From Pseudisothecium myosuroides (lineage: Eukaryota; Streptophyta; Bryopsida; Hypnales; Lembophyllaceae), in assembly GCA_951799445.1 (NCBI GenBank), contig OX637292.1, positions 8,993,296-9,057,295 on the forward strand: a DNA stretch of 64,000 bases, written 5' to 3'. Made by a program: the position numbers and the translations under genes. Shown here piece by piece: positions 1 to 11,393 of this stretch. Numbering within the stretch: the stretch's first letter is position 1; each line of letters opens with the position of its first letter. A model generated the notes under the pieces. The model was not told where the DNA came from and made no database searches. It saw only the letters and a program-made list of their open reading frames with translations.

Positions 1-855
1 GCTTCCCATTTCTGTGTACTGACGTACTCCTACATTGAATCTTCGTGAAATGGCAGCGCCAACATGGGCATCACGATGGAGAGGTCTCAAAATTTCGAGA
101 GTGCAGTGCCAAAGACACATGAGGTACGAAATTTCATCAGTATTGATCATGCTCCTATTTGTCCTGGCCTCAGTACGTCAGGGAAAACACAGCAGGGGTG
201 TCTCCAGTGCGTGGTCGTCTTGGTTTCAGATCATTTGTGCTTCCTACTTGATGCGAACACTCTGCGGTGCAGGTGAAAACACAGAATAGTGCTCAGCATT
301 GTGGAATGGTGGATCGAGAGGATAGAAAACCACTGAAGGAAATTAGTTCACCGTCTGACAACCAACTTGACCTCCAATGTCAGCTCCAAGATGTTCGCAA
401 GACCGTCGCTATGATGCAGGTAGATTTTTTCTGAGTTATGGTTTCCCGCTTCTCGCATTGCTTCAGTTCGAAAACTCTGTACATGATTACAATGTGACGC
501 TGAAAGTCCAGAAAATAGATTCCGAAATGCAGTTCCAATGTGGAGGTATATTATTTTTCAAGTCATCTCCTCGATTTTTTCTGAGTATCATATTTCCTGA
601 AACTTTAAGGACACAAATTGCTGGATCATATATTCTGCAGGTTGACGTTAGCCACGTTATAAATGAAGTTGGAATCGTGCCACCCATAAGGCCAAACCGA
701 TGAGATATCCACTTGATCCTGGAGACGCTCTGCCTGTCGTGCTCTCCGCGGGTGATGAAACCGGCAGCGTCACCCGAAGACGGTCACCTGAATCTCAATC
801 TTCAGATGCATCGGAGCCGGTAATTCACGAATTCGTCATAATGATCTTATCTATC
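1..855 (+). pseudogene. Decayed copy 1 of a duplicated gene of unknown function
   Basis: I do not recognise the family. This stretch matches 30482-31345 almost base for base. Inferred exons are about 13-123, 273-419 (49 codons, open, ending in a Gln-rich helical stretch before a GT) and 467 onward, which continues a helical segment. Decay is visible. The CAG acceptor before the first exon in copy 2 reads CTG here. There is a 4-bp insertion near position 24. Around 690 one base is missing relative to copy 2, which ends the frame at 703. Similarity to copy 2 stops near 845. The 5' part lies outside the window. It is probably non-functional, although one exon is cleaner here than in copy 2. An untranslated RNA is the main alternative. 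Confidence 0.5.
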
Positions 856-1031
856 CAAGACTTTATAAACATGTGGGTCAGAATTTTTGGCAGTTTCGCA
901 AATGGTTTACAATAGTTCAAAGAATTCAAAGTAATACACAGGACTCACACAAAACCACTGCAATTCAAAATAATTGACAATAAGCAGGTAGCAAGCGCTG
1001 GCTCCGCTGCTAACTTCTTGTTGCCATAGCG

Positions 1032-4000
1032 CTAGCGCCCGCTCACATCCTTGGCACTCGAAAGGTTTGACGAGAGAGAGGACGAGACATAACTGGAAGA
1101 CGTCGACGGCTCCGAATTCCCCAGAAACTGAGGCATAGACGACCTTGCATACGACGGCTGAACTTCAGGCAACTCAGGCAACGCCATATCCATTCTCTCG
1201 GAGGTTGACTGAAGCCACTGATTCACCAAACGCATCGATGGGCGATGGCTGGGATCCGGCAAACAACACAACAACCCCACTTTCAACACGAGTTCAGGCA
1301 GCATCCCAGATTCGTGAAGCTCCAGCTCCAGCTCTTCCTCGTCATGGATCCCCTGGTCCCCCGCCTGGTGGCCCTCCTGGATGTTACGAGGATCCCCCAG
1401 TCGTGGATCCACCATGGATTCTAAGCTTCCACTTTCCTGCGCTCGCCACACGCTGTCCACCAAAATCTCCAACCCCGCTTCGTCCTGCATCCGTAGGGGT
1501 TTCTTGCCTGTGACGATTTCTAGGGCTAACACGCCGAAGGCATACACGTCTGTTTCTCTCGTGGCTCTGCCCGTGTGCATCATCTCCGGAGCCATGTAGC
1601 CCCACGTGCCGGCCACCATGGTCGTCTTCTCCGTGCGACGGTGGTCGACTAAGCGAGCCAGGCCGAAGTCGCCGAGGTAAGGGTTGAAGTGAGCGTCGAG
1701 AAGGACGTTGCCAGATTTGATGTCGCGATGGAGAACACAATTCATGCCATCTTCGTGCAAGTACTCCAGTCCTGATGCGATGCCTGCATGGATGCATACA
1801 AACCATTGATGGCAGGGTTATGTGAAACGCAAGGTTTACGAGAATGACGCTACTAGAATTCAAGCCCTTTAGCAACGTTCGGACACTGCTGCTGACTCTC
1901 AGATGAGATTCCAAAGTTGACAGTCATTCAACTTTTCTACTAAACATGGATTTCGACCCCTGCATGCGTACAAATCGTGGCAGGACTAATTTAAAGGCAT
2001 TCACAGGAAACATTTTCAAGATCCCCTGTAGGCACTAGAATTGAAATCCCCTCCAAGAATTTGTTTTTTCACCCTTTTTTCCAGTACACAGGGAATGTCT
2101 GTCTCACAGGGAAATGTGAGACAGGGAATTTTTGAGGAGGAAATCTATGTATTTTTCAGTTATGTCCATGCCTCCAAATCAACTGAATTTGTGATATTTA
2201 ATATTCCAAAATGTATATCTATGCCTCCAAAATCTAAGTTTAATGTAGATTTTAGTCTGCATAATCAATACAGTTCATAGATGTTGGAAGCTGAAATCTG
2301 AAGGAACTGTAGATTATGATTTTTCAATCTTACTCATTTGTACATTTCAGATTTATACATTTCAAAATTTCTTAGATTTCTAACTTGTACAAAATCTAGA
2401 AAAGTTAGATTTCTATATGGAATTCATTGCCTTGTAGATTACATGACAACTAACAAGACTTATGTGTCCAACCTCACGATACTCCCGACAATTGATATGG
2501 GACAATTGTATCTTCTAAAATCTACCAAATATTAGGTGCAAACAATATTGAAATGTAAGATGTGTCAAGACTTTTGATTCACACGGGAAATTTGTATAAA
2601 AATCTTTGCAAAGAAAACCCACAAATTCTCTGAACATTTTCTCTGAACGTATTCTCTGGAAAAATTCCTCTGAAGAAACTGTACAATTTCTTTTTCTTCA
2701 TGAATTGTGTCAACATCACCGCACATGCACATTACCACACCAGAAAACGTAGCAACTCCCAAAAACTCACAGGGACAAACTTGAGAATTTCCATGTTAGT
2801 CACAGGGAATTCCTGACAAGCCCGCTGTGATTCCAAGTTGAAAGAGAATGAAAGTTACCAGTCCCTGTAAACATGCATGAGGCACGATAGACTGCACTAC
2901 AAGAGGAAGTAGTGGTTACAACACATCATCAATTGTATTGCAAGGGTTTACCAGCGGTTCTGTACTAGCTTTGCGTCGACCTCATGGTCTATATATTGCA
3001 AACCGTTGTGAAAGTCCTGCAAAACTTGCTGCAGATGTCTTGGGCACGTACGGAATCAATGCATATCTAGTAAACTGTTGCAAGAACTAAATTAACCTTA
3101 TTGCTAGTTGAAGAGAATGACTCTAGATACTAGAATTCAACCAGTTTATCACTGCCCATCAGTGCAACGTTTCGACACTGCTGATGACGCTCAAATGTGA
3201 TTCCTAATATGACATTCAACGTTTCTACTAAACATTGTTCACAGTGAACAACGTTTTGGAGCATTTTTGTTGAAAAATCTGCATGTTTGCTGAAATACAT
3301 CGCTCAAGCACGTACCAAAACGATACATGTAGCTAAAAACAATGTTGAAAAACGTCGCCGAAATTCATCAAATTCTACTAGAGTGAAACTTACGAACCCC
3401 TATACAAATGAGGCATGATAGACATACTGCACTACTATAGGAAGTAACAGTTGCAACACATCATCAACTGTTTTGTAGCGGTTCTGTACTTTGCTTTAAT
3501 TGAACTCATGGTCTATTGCAAACCGGCCCATTGCAAAAGTGCTGCAAAACTCGATGCAAAAGTTTTGGGCACGGAACCACTGTTTATCACTGCCCATCAA
3601 TTTTGCAACAGTTTATTGCACGATGTTGTACGAAACAATTGCAAAACTATTAATAGAATTTGACGATCATGGTACAACCATTGCAAAAATTAACTCAATC
3701 TTTGGTCGTAGTGCTGCAAACATAAGCTATATGAGGCAAACATGAGAAAATAATCAGGAGAATGCGTGAATGCAAGATGCGTTGGCTACTGCCAACACGT
3801 CAAGTTTAATTGGAGGTTGGGTTGGTCTCGAGATGCTTTGGTTTTAGAAGGAGAGTAGCAGTTGCGTTACGCTAGCTGCGGACGAATTCTTGGTTGGCTT
3901 CAGGGATGGGTGCATTTGTAGCCCCTTTACCTAAATTAACGTTTAATTGATCAAATGAGACCCGTTTAAGTTAAAAGCTTTAAAGGGGTAGATCGGAGGA

Positions 4001-5527
4001 AGGCGATTCAAGCTAAGCGTTTTGAGATCTCACGACAAAGAGAAGCTCGGGGGAGTGTGTGGAACTATATATACCTGCGAGGATGGCTCGTCGCACGTTC
4101 CAGTTGAGCTCCTCATTTGGATGCAACCACTTATCAAGACTCCCATTGGGCATAAACTCATACACCAGAAACATCCCATCCGCGCTATAGCTCCACCCCC
4201 GCAATTGCAACAAATTCCGGTGCCTCGTCTGCCTCAAGGTCCTCACTTCCGCAAGAAAACTCGCTTCGCCCGCTTGCTCTTCATCATCCTTAATACGCTT
4301 CACAGCCACCAACACCCCTCCCGGCAACGTCCCTTTGTACACAACCCCATAACCCCCACTGGAAAGCTTCTCACTCGCACTAAAACCCTTCGTCATCTCA
4401 CTAAGCTCCTTGAAAGTGTACGACCGCGACTCATCGGGAAAGGAATACAACTGCAGCTCGGAGAAAGTCCGTGCCTTGTTCATCTTGTGGTGGATCCAAC
4501 AGAAGTACACAATGATTCCTGCAACTAGAAGTCCTGCCAGTGCCCCTGCCGAAATCCCGCCAATCAATTTATGTGAAACTTTGGAACCAGGTTTCGACGT
4601 TATTGTTACTGTGGAGATTCCAGTACTCGCAAACTCCCAAGCCCAGATCGTGTGAACTTCTCTTGCGCCGCCTGTGCTGCCAATGAAACCCGCGTACATC
4701 TCCTCGTCCAAGATGGTGTCGAGACGCAAGTTGGGGTAATTTATGACTGGAACACTAGGCCTCGCTACACCAGAGCCATTGCGAAACCAGACTTGCAGCG
4801 TCTGATTCGCACTGTCGTAATCAATCCAAGTTGTGTACATCGCATTGGGATCCTTACAAAAAAACGCACACGTCTGATTGGTATTCGGGGGGAGGCAAAG
4901 GTCATGCGTACTCAAGCTTGCTTTGCCAAAGTCTAAGCTAATGTGACTGTCACTCACGTCCGACATGGAATGGTCGTAGTGGGAATCGATTTCAACTGCG
5001 AATAAGCGAAGATCGGTCTGGTTCCAATTCAATTCGCACAAGGAGCCACCAGCAAGCTTGGTCTCTTGGGCGCTGACAGTCGAGTTTGCGGAGAACATGA
5101 ACAGCATCCCGCTCCCGCATTTGGTTGAGTCGTTGTCGAAGGAAGCGAAGGAAAACGTGAAGGAAGTGTGGAACGAAGCGACAACGCCGTTGGTTTTGTT
5201 CAAAAGTCTCACCTTGTCTTTGTATACAACGCGGCCGCAATTCCCTGCGGCGGGTGGGCTCGTTTGGTGCGCAATTTCGGAGTTGAGGGCTACATACTGC
5301 CCTTGCGCATCCATCAGGGCGTCTCCGGATACAAGGAACATGGGCGCTCCTTGAAGGTCGTTGATCCCTGAGGTGGAGTTGAAGGTGAAGTTGGTGTTTT
5401 GGCCTGCGACTTCAGAAATGAGCAACGGGAAGAGCATCACCGTCGCGGCCACCCGTGTCCAGATCAAGACGGAGAACCTAGAATTCTCAACGTTACTGAA
5501 CAAACGAGAATAAGACTTTAAATTCAT
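1032..5527 (-). CDS. L-type lectin receptor-like kinase, copy A (two exons)
   Basis: Predicted plasma-membrane receptor kinase of 734 residues. Exons are complement 4075-5527 and 1032-1783; the junction splits a Gly codon, with GT at 4074-4073 and AG at 1785-1784. The ATG at 5527 is chosen because it gives an N-terminal segment followed by a hydrophobic signal (about residues 19-42). Next come a legume-lectin domain (about 44-300), a membrane span (about 319-344) and a kinase. Visible kinase motifs are VAVK (Lys near 410), Glu in the C-helix, HRDIK, DFG and GTWGYMAPE, so catalysis looks intact and of RD type. The first Gly of the P-loop is Ser (LSSGGYG). The lectin has extra cysteines and a GSG where family members usually have GDG or ADG. 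The tail is Ser-rich. It pairs with copy B at 33418-36903. Ligand unknown. Confidence 0.9.
1784..4074 (-). other. Intron of lectin receptor kinase A, with internal duplications
   Basis: About 2.3 kb separating the kinase N-lobe from the catalytic-loop exon. It contains repeated blocks: one near 1838-1960 recurs near 3112-3240, and one near 2885-3080 recurs near 3415-3620. Both types also occur in the intron of copy B (34180-34560 and 34750-34930). Short ORFs inside are not supported as genes. Confidence 0.75.
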
Positions 5528-6156
5528 CCTAAACCGCCACGTTCTAGGAAACGAAATCAGTAACAACTAATCCTCTCCCAGTTCCTTCATAAAACTCACC
5601 AACTCTACACCAAGTACCCCTTTGATTCCCCTTCTTCGAAACCAAACGAGCTGCTTGGTACCTCTTTCGATCAAAACCTTCGAAGCCGAATGATTCCGGA
5701 AGCCTTTTTCTTCCAGTCACCGCAGGTTTAGACAACCTAGGACCAGAGAACGAAAGCTTGCGCTACGTCAATATTTAGGGCTATCTCCATGAATTGAACA
5801 TCCTAGCGCCTTCGATGTTGCTACCTCTCGTGATAGCATGCTCCACCACCACCACCACCAGACTGGGTACGTCTGCCAGGACGTGGTCAGTTTCTCTGAC
5901 CAACAGGCCCGGTTCCAGAACAGCATGTGTGATCCAGACGTTGGTACGGTTCCGGACAGCGTTTCTCTTAAATCGCCGAAATATCGCTCTCTTAGATAGG
6001 TTGGTGGCTTGGAGCCTGTGACTCTGTGACTCAGAATACCACCAAATTTCGCACTCTCCGACAGGTATGATCCTGTCCTCCAGATCCAGAGTCCAGAATA
6101 CCGCCAATGCTGTGAAGTCAGAAAACTTGTGAAGTCTTCTCAAGTATAGTTTCTAC
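5528..6156. other. Upstream region of receptor kinase A
   Basis: Leader and putative promoter of the minus-strand kinase gene. It is similar to 36904-37160 for a few hundred bases and then diverges near 6010, which marks one edge of the segmental duplication. A short CCA-trinucleotide run lies near 5842-5860. No clear TATA box is seen. Confidence 0.45.
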
Positions 6157-6158
6157 TA

Positions 6159-6570
6159 AGGTAGAACCACCCATTCCCGATCACTTAAGCGATTTCAGTA
6201 CAGATGAGGTAGTGGAAACTTTTCTCATGTAGAGCAATAAGAAATATTGGGACTGCATATCTTTTGTAATTTTATTGCTGATTTTAAAATTACTATGAAT
6301 TTTGGAAGCCAAAAAGTGTTCCAAATCCTTAGTTAATGTCTAGAGTCTTCCAATTCCGCTCATAACTGAACTACTTTCCTGTTTACTACTTCCTGTGCAA
6401 TTTGGTGCAATTTGGTCCATTTTTTAATGTATGTCATGACCTTATTTGTCCCAACCTTGAAAAGGAGAAAAACACACATTCCAAGTTTGAGGGCCTTGCC
6501 TGGCTTGAATTAGTGCGCCCTACAGGTTGGGCATCCTTCCCTGGTCTGTCCAGAATGGATGGTCCTACCT
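6159..6570. mobile_element. MITE, TA target site, AGGTAG family (copy 1)
   Basis: A 412-bp element with inverted ends AGGTAGAACCA and TGGTCCTACCT, flanked by TA on both sides (6157-6158 and 6571-6572). There is no coding capacity. The TA duplication fits a Tc1/mariner-type MITE. Related copies are 6723-7154 and 28320-28861. Confidence 0.7.
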
Positions 6571-6722
6571 TAAAGTTAATAGTAAAGTGTGTACAATGAG
6601 GGACCAAGAGCTAGAGTTTGAGAAAAACACAAGACAAAATTCCTTGAAGCATCCAAACAAGGGTGTCATGGAGTTTGGTGATGTATTTCTTTTCTATTAT
6701 TTTGAAGAAGGCTAAGTAACTA

Positions 6723-7154
6723 AGGTAGCCTAACCACCATAGTCGATCACTTGAGCAATTTTCAGACAAATCGTAAGTAATATTAGGCAAATGAAATTTT
6801 TGCCAAGTAAGAAGATAGGAAATAATGGGACTGTAAATTTTCTAGAATTTTATTCCAAAAATTGAAATTACTGTGATTTTTGGAAACCTAGAAGTTGCCC
6901 TAACTAATAGCCAATATTTAGACTCTTCCATTTTGATTGTAAAGTAACTACTTTCCCGCTCGCTACTTCCTATTTTCTTGCTCACTACCGTGGGACATGT
7001 GTAATAACCTTATTAGTCCCAAGCTTGAGTAAGGAGAAAAAAACACATTTCAAGCTTTGGTTGGAAATTTGTTTCAACCTTACTAGTTGAAAATAATTGC
7101 AGTCTACAAGTTGGATATGGCCCCCTGGTTGGGAAATAATGGACAGTCCTACCT
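6723..7154. mobile_element. MITE, TA target site, AGGTAG family (copy 2)
   Basis: A 432-bp element starting AGGTAGCCTAACCACC and ending AGTCCTACCT, flanked by TA (6721-6722 and 7155-7156). The interior is similar to copy 1, including a block on Tyr-poor AT sequence near both ends. No ORF. Confidence 0.7.
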
Positions 7155-7156
7155 TA

Positions 7157-8199
7157 GTTACTAAACCTTCCATTGACACCCCTCGCACGAACTAGGATTT
7201 ACTTTAATATTAACTCAGTCTACTATCTACTCCATTTTCAAAATCAATTAGATTCCAAAATCTCTTGAATTATTGCAATTGGGAACTTTCTGTATTCAAA
7301 TCCAAATTATACAATATTCTATGTTTTTTCTTTGTATTTTATAAGAGATGTTAAAATTAATATTATTATTTTTGTGTATTTAAAATTTTAAAAATCAAAG
7401 CAATTTGATCATTTTGATAGATTTTCATAAATAAAACGGGTTGTATAAAAATCAAATAATTCTATATTCAAAATGAATTCATCAATGATACAAATGCTAA
7501 TTTTATCTTGAGAGTAATAAATTGACTTAAAGATAATGGCAAAGTATGTATAAGGTTTGAAAAAATTAACTACTTACCAATGAAGTTTTCGCCCTATTTT
7601 CCATTCCTATATGTAACTTTAGAAAAAAATTCAAAGCAATTGGATTATTTTGAATATTTTGAAAAAAAATTAAATCAATCACAATTTTGTAATGAAGAAA
7701 AGGTACTCTCTATTCATAGACAACACAAAGTCTCAACCAATCACAATTTAAATTTAAATATTATATTATATTTTATAAATTCAAGTTGAATTTGGAAAGG
7801 ATGTATTGACTTTGTGGTCTCCAAGGTAATCTTTTAAAAGTTAATGAAGAATTTTTTGAAATACACCAAATTTTTACATTTTAATGAAAAAATAAAAATT
7901 TAGATGTTAAGGTATTCATTTGGAATATTAAATTTTGATAAATTTAAATGGATAAATAATAGAAGAAGATTGGATTGATACCAATGGTTACAATACTACA
8001 TACTTTAAATCATTAAATGTTCAATATTAAATTCATATTTACATATAGCATCTTTTAAGAAAATCAAAAAATATTCCTAATCACATCTTAATGAAAAATT
8101 TACTCTAATAAACTAGCCATGCACTCTAATTTGTATTTTAAATATTTATTGTGTTGTAATTTTCAAAATGAAAAGGGTTCAAAAAAACATATTTATTTA
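7157..8199. repeat. AT-rich old dispersed repeat, no gene
   Basis: No supported gene. Stretches near 7300-7520 and 7560-7600 are similar to 54680-55030 and 55230-55260. This is therefore part of an old dispersed repeat that also covers 8140-8835, 18660-19173, 28862-29056 and 54670-55790. Confidence 0.5.
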
Positions 8200-8437
8200 C
8201 TACCTCCGTTCCACTAAAAAACTCCAAGTCGGACAAAGTGCTCTTACCACTAAATTGCTCCATTTATTGATTTTGATTGTTGAACAAGCGATGTGAAATT
8301 CAAATCAATTTCTGCTCAATCAATTCCAAAAATTCCACATTGCTTACTCAACGATCAATAATCAAAATCAATACATGAAGCTTTTAAGAAGTAAGTGCAT
8401 TATTTTGATTGGGAGGATTTTAGTAGGACCAAGGGAG
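8200..8437. mobile_element. Stowaway-like MITE
   Basis: A 238-bp element beginning CTACCTCCGTTCCAC and ending GGACCAAGGGAG, flanked by TA (8198-8199, 8438-8439). The start resembles the plant Stowaway terminus (CTCCCTCCGTT). An eroded copy sits at the same place inside the related repeat at about 18740-18962, so it inserted before that repeat spread. Confidence 0.7.
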
Positions 8438-8835
8438 TATATGATATTTGTATTGTGAATTTAAGAAGGAAAAAAAACTTATATCAATACACAAGCACTC
8501 TTTTGAATTTTGAACAATCACAACTATTATTCAATGCTATTGTGTTTTTTCAAACAAAGATTTTTTTAATTATTTAAAATATGTTGGAGATCATAGCTTT
8601 TTTTTCTTTTCTTTTTCTTGAACTTGTAGCTTTACTACGGTCCATCTCCTTTGAGCCTTGGTGCCACGTTGCCATTTGAAATTGACCACTTTGGTGGGCT
8701 CTGCCAAGTCTTTTGAATATTTCTTGAGTAATTCATCTATTTATTATACAAAAATATGAGAATATGTAGCAAAATCTCCCATACGTCTTCATACTCTAGA
8801 TGTTCTTAAAATAGACTACAATTCTAGCACATGTA
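8438..8835. repeat. Dispersed host repeat, with empty site for the 28320 MITE
   Basis: Similar to 18963-19173 plus 28862-28950 and to 55550-55790. At 8633-8634 it carries the unoccupied TA where, in the related copy, a MITE begins at 28320. Confidence 0.55.
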
Positions 8836-10450
8836 CAGTAAGGTCTACTTCATTTACGAATTTTTGAAATCGCAGGGAAGGGAATTTCAGATCTGCCAAC
8901 TTTGACAGCCTCCCGAGGGCTCAAAAATGAGTCTTTGACCATGAAAGTCTTACCACAACTTCACCTTTAAGTTAATTATATGTGTGCCAAATTTCAAGGC
9001 CAAATGATTTACACAAAAAACGATATTCAAAATCTCCCAACATGTGTAGCTATGAAAAAAATTTCACTACTACCAACTTTGACACCCTCCCAAGGACTGA
9101 ATTTTTTTTCTTTTTCTATGAAATTTTTGGCATAGGACCATCTATATGTTGATTACAGGTGTAAAAAATTTCAAGTCCAAAATCCCCCCACAAAAATAGA
9201 TATTCAAAATCTCCCAACATGTGTATTTGTGAAACAATTTCACTACTACCAACTTTGACACTATCCCAAGGGTTGAAAAATTGTTTATTTACCATGAACT
9301 TTTTATGAAGAAATCACCTCTATGTTAATAACATGTTTGCCAAATTTCAAGTTCAAAATATTCACACAAAAAAAAATATGCCAATTCTACCAACATGTGT
9401 AGTTGTGAGAAAAAAAATTTCAGCCCTTGGGATAGTGTAATTTTTTGGGTTAAAACTTTCACATGGATGTAGAAAGTCATTCACAACTACACATGTTGGT
9501 AGAATTAGAATATCTCTTTTTGGTAAATCTTTTGACCTTGAAATTTGGCACACATTTTATCAATATAAAGATGATCTCATGCCAAAAATTTCATAGTAAA
9601 ATGTGTTATCTTCAGCCCTTGAGATAGAGTCAAAGTTGGTAGTAGTGAAATTTTTCTCACAACTACACATGTTGGTAGAATTGGCATATTTTTTTTTGTG
9701 TGAATCTTTTGAACTTGAAATTTGGCAAATATGTTATTAACATAGAGGTGATTTCATTATAAAAATTTCATAGTAAATAAACAATGTTTCAACCCTTGGG
9801 ATAGTGTCAAAGTTGGTAGTAGTGAAATTGTTTCACAAATACACATGTTGGGAGATTTTGAATATCTATTTTTGTGGGGGCTTTTGGACTTGAATTTTTT
9901 TACACATGTAATCAACATATAGATGGTCCTATGCCAAAAATTTCATAGAAAAAGAAAAAAAATTCAGTCCTTGGGAGGGTGTCAAAGTTGGCAGTAGTGA
10001 AATTTTTTCACGGCTACACATGTTGGGAGATTTTGAATATCGTTTTTTGTGTAAATCATTTGGCCTTGAAATTTGGCACACATACTCGTGTCCTCGGTCG
10101 TTTGGGCTTCAGCTGGCGACCGGGCTTGCATCCTGGGGTCTGTTGTTGGTTTCTTGTGTTTGAGAGGAACTCTCTCTGTTAGTTGTCTGAAAATCTAAAT
10201 ATTGCTGCTAGGGATTTTCTCCTCTGGTTCCCTATACTGGTTCCCCTTTTAATGGAAATTGTCCTTGTGATTTCAAAAAAATAAAAAAATAAAAATTGGC
10301 ACACATATAATTAACTTAAAGGTGAAGTTGTGGTAAAACTTTCATGGTCAAAGACTCATTTTTGAGCCCTCGGGAGGCTGTCAAAGTTGGCAGATCTGAA
10401 ATTCCCTTCCCTGCGATTTCAAAAATTCGTAAATGAAGTAGACCTTACTG
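8836..10450. mobile_element. Fold-back (long inverted repeat) element, pogo/Tc1-like ends
   Basis: A 1.6-kb near-palindrome flanked by TA (8834-8835 and 10451-10452), with ends CAGTAAGGTCTACTTC and its complement. The CAGT start and TA duplication fit Tc1/mariner/pogo-type elements. Each arm is made of tandem units of about 175 bp, recognisable by a CAACTTTGACA core near 8897, 9073 and 9248, and in reverse orientation on the right arm. The centre lies near 9430-9470. There is no transposase. A LINE tail interrupts the right arm at 10085-10295. It is related in design to 51353-52740. Confidence 0.7.
10085..10295 (+). mobile_element. 5'-truncated LINE tail with target duplication
   Basis: About 211 bp ending in a poly-A-like tail (runs of A broken by T). 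It is flanked by the 12-bp direct repeat TTGGCACACATA (10073-10084 and 10296-10307), which is normally single-copy in the surrounding arm. It looks like the 3' end of a plant L1-type LINE; a SINE is the alternative. No ORF. Confidence 0.7.
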
Positions 10451-10452
10451 TA

Positions 10453-11265
10453 CATAGCAAGGAACAAAAAGAACACCAAGGATTGTAACAAACTTCAAAT
10501 TAGGCAAAGGAAGAAATTCAAAGCATTGCCTTGCAAAGATGGAAAAAATAAAAGTCCTTTGCCTATCTTCGATGGCCTATGAATGAGTATGGAGCAAAGG
10601 CCCTAATCAACTACACATTCTAATTTTGCATAGATGACATTATAAAGTTTGTGGATGGAACCAAAGCAAAGTGGATCCATAACTAGCCAAGCATTCCATT
10701 TGTATGGCCGGTGACGAGTGGCAGTACCCTATTGAAGGTGAAAATTCTAATACTAGAAGAGGGAGGGGGAGTCTTATTGTAGACAAGAAAGGACTCACAT
10801 ATTACTCCAAGGACTATTCTATACTTTTGAGACAAATATGGCGTCCATTGCTCAAAACCCTAACCCTTCAAATGGCAACATTCATCCCACTAAGCTATCA
10901 AAAAAGACAATCCGGTGAAATCCTAGTATTCCTTCTGTTGATCAATACAAGTGGGAAATTGCAAAGAACGTAAAGGAGATACTACAAAATTGGGGAATTT
11001 TGTTAAAATGACAATCATTATGCAACTTTGACATTTTTATAGTTTAAACCATGCGGTTTGAAATCTATATTTAACCTAGATGGCACTTTTAAAGTTTAGA
11101 CCGTGTAGTCTGAAATCTATTCCTGTCAAAGATGGCAATTTTACAATTTAAACCGGACGGTTTAAAAATGGCATTTGGAATATTACCATTCTAACAAAAT
11201 TCACTATCGAATGTAATAATGATCCCCTATTTGCTAGGGAAAATTGCCCCCCTTCTTGCCCTTGC
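10453..11265. other. AT-rich intergenic, no gene seen
   Basis: Unsupported short ORFs only. Repeated wording around 11040-11165 (AAACCG-containing blocks alternating with TGGC) suggests a degenerate tandem duplication. Confidence 0.3.
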
Positions 11266-11393
11266 CATTAGAAGAAACCCATGTTTTAGGAGACCTAAAG
11301 TTACGATATACATTATTGTTGACATAAAAACACGGGTTGTTACATTGGATTTCATCTAAAATCCAACACCTAAAACACAGGTTTCTTCTAGTG
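11266..11393. mobile_element. CACTA-like MITE
   Basis: A 128-bp element whose ends CATTAGAAGAAACC and GGTTTCTTCTAGTG are near-perfect complements. The CACTAGAAGAAA-type terminus resembles plant CACTA (CMC) elements. Flanking trinucleotides TGC and TAC are an imperfect 3-bp duplication. A second CACTA-like element is at 28450-28622. Confidence 0.55.

Noticed and set aside
4022..5371. Plus-strand ORFs opposite receptor kinase A
   Set aside because: They are antisense shadows of the kinase and lectin coding sequence; the same shadows occur opposite copy B.
5781..6143. 120-residue minus-strand ORF upstream of kinase A
   Set aside because: The Val run comes from a CCA microsatellite, there is no domain, and the frame is not kept in the copy B upstream region.
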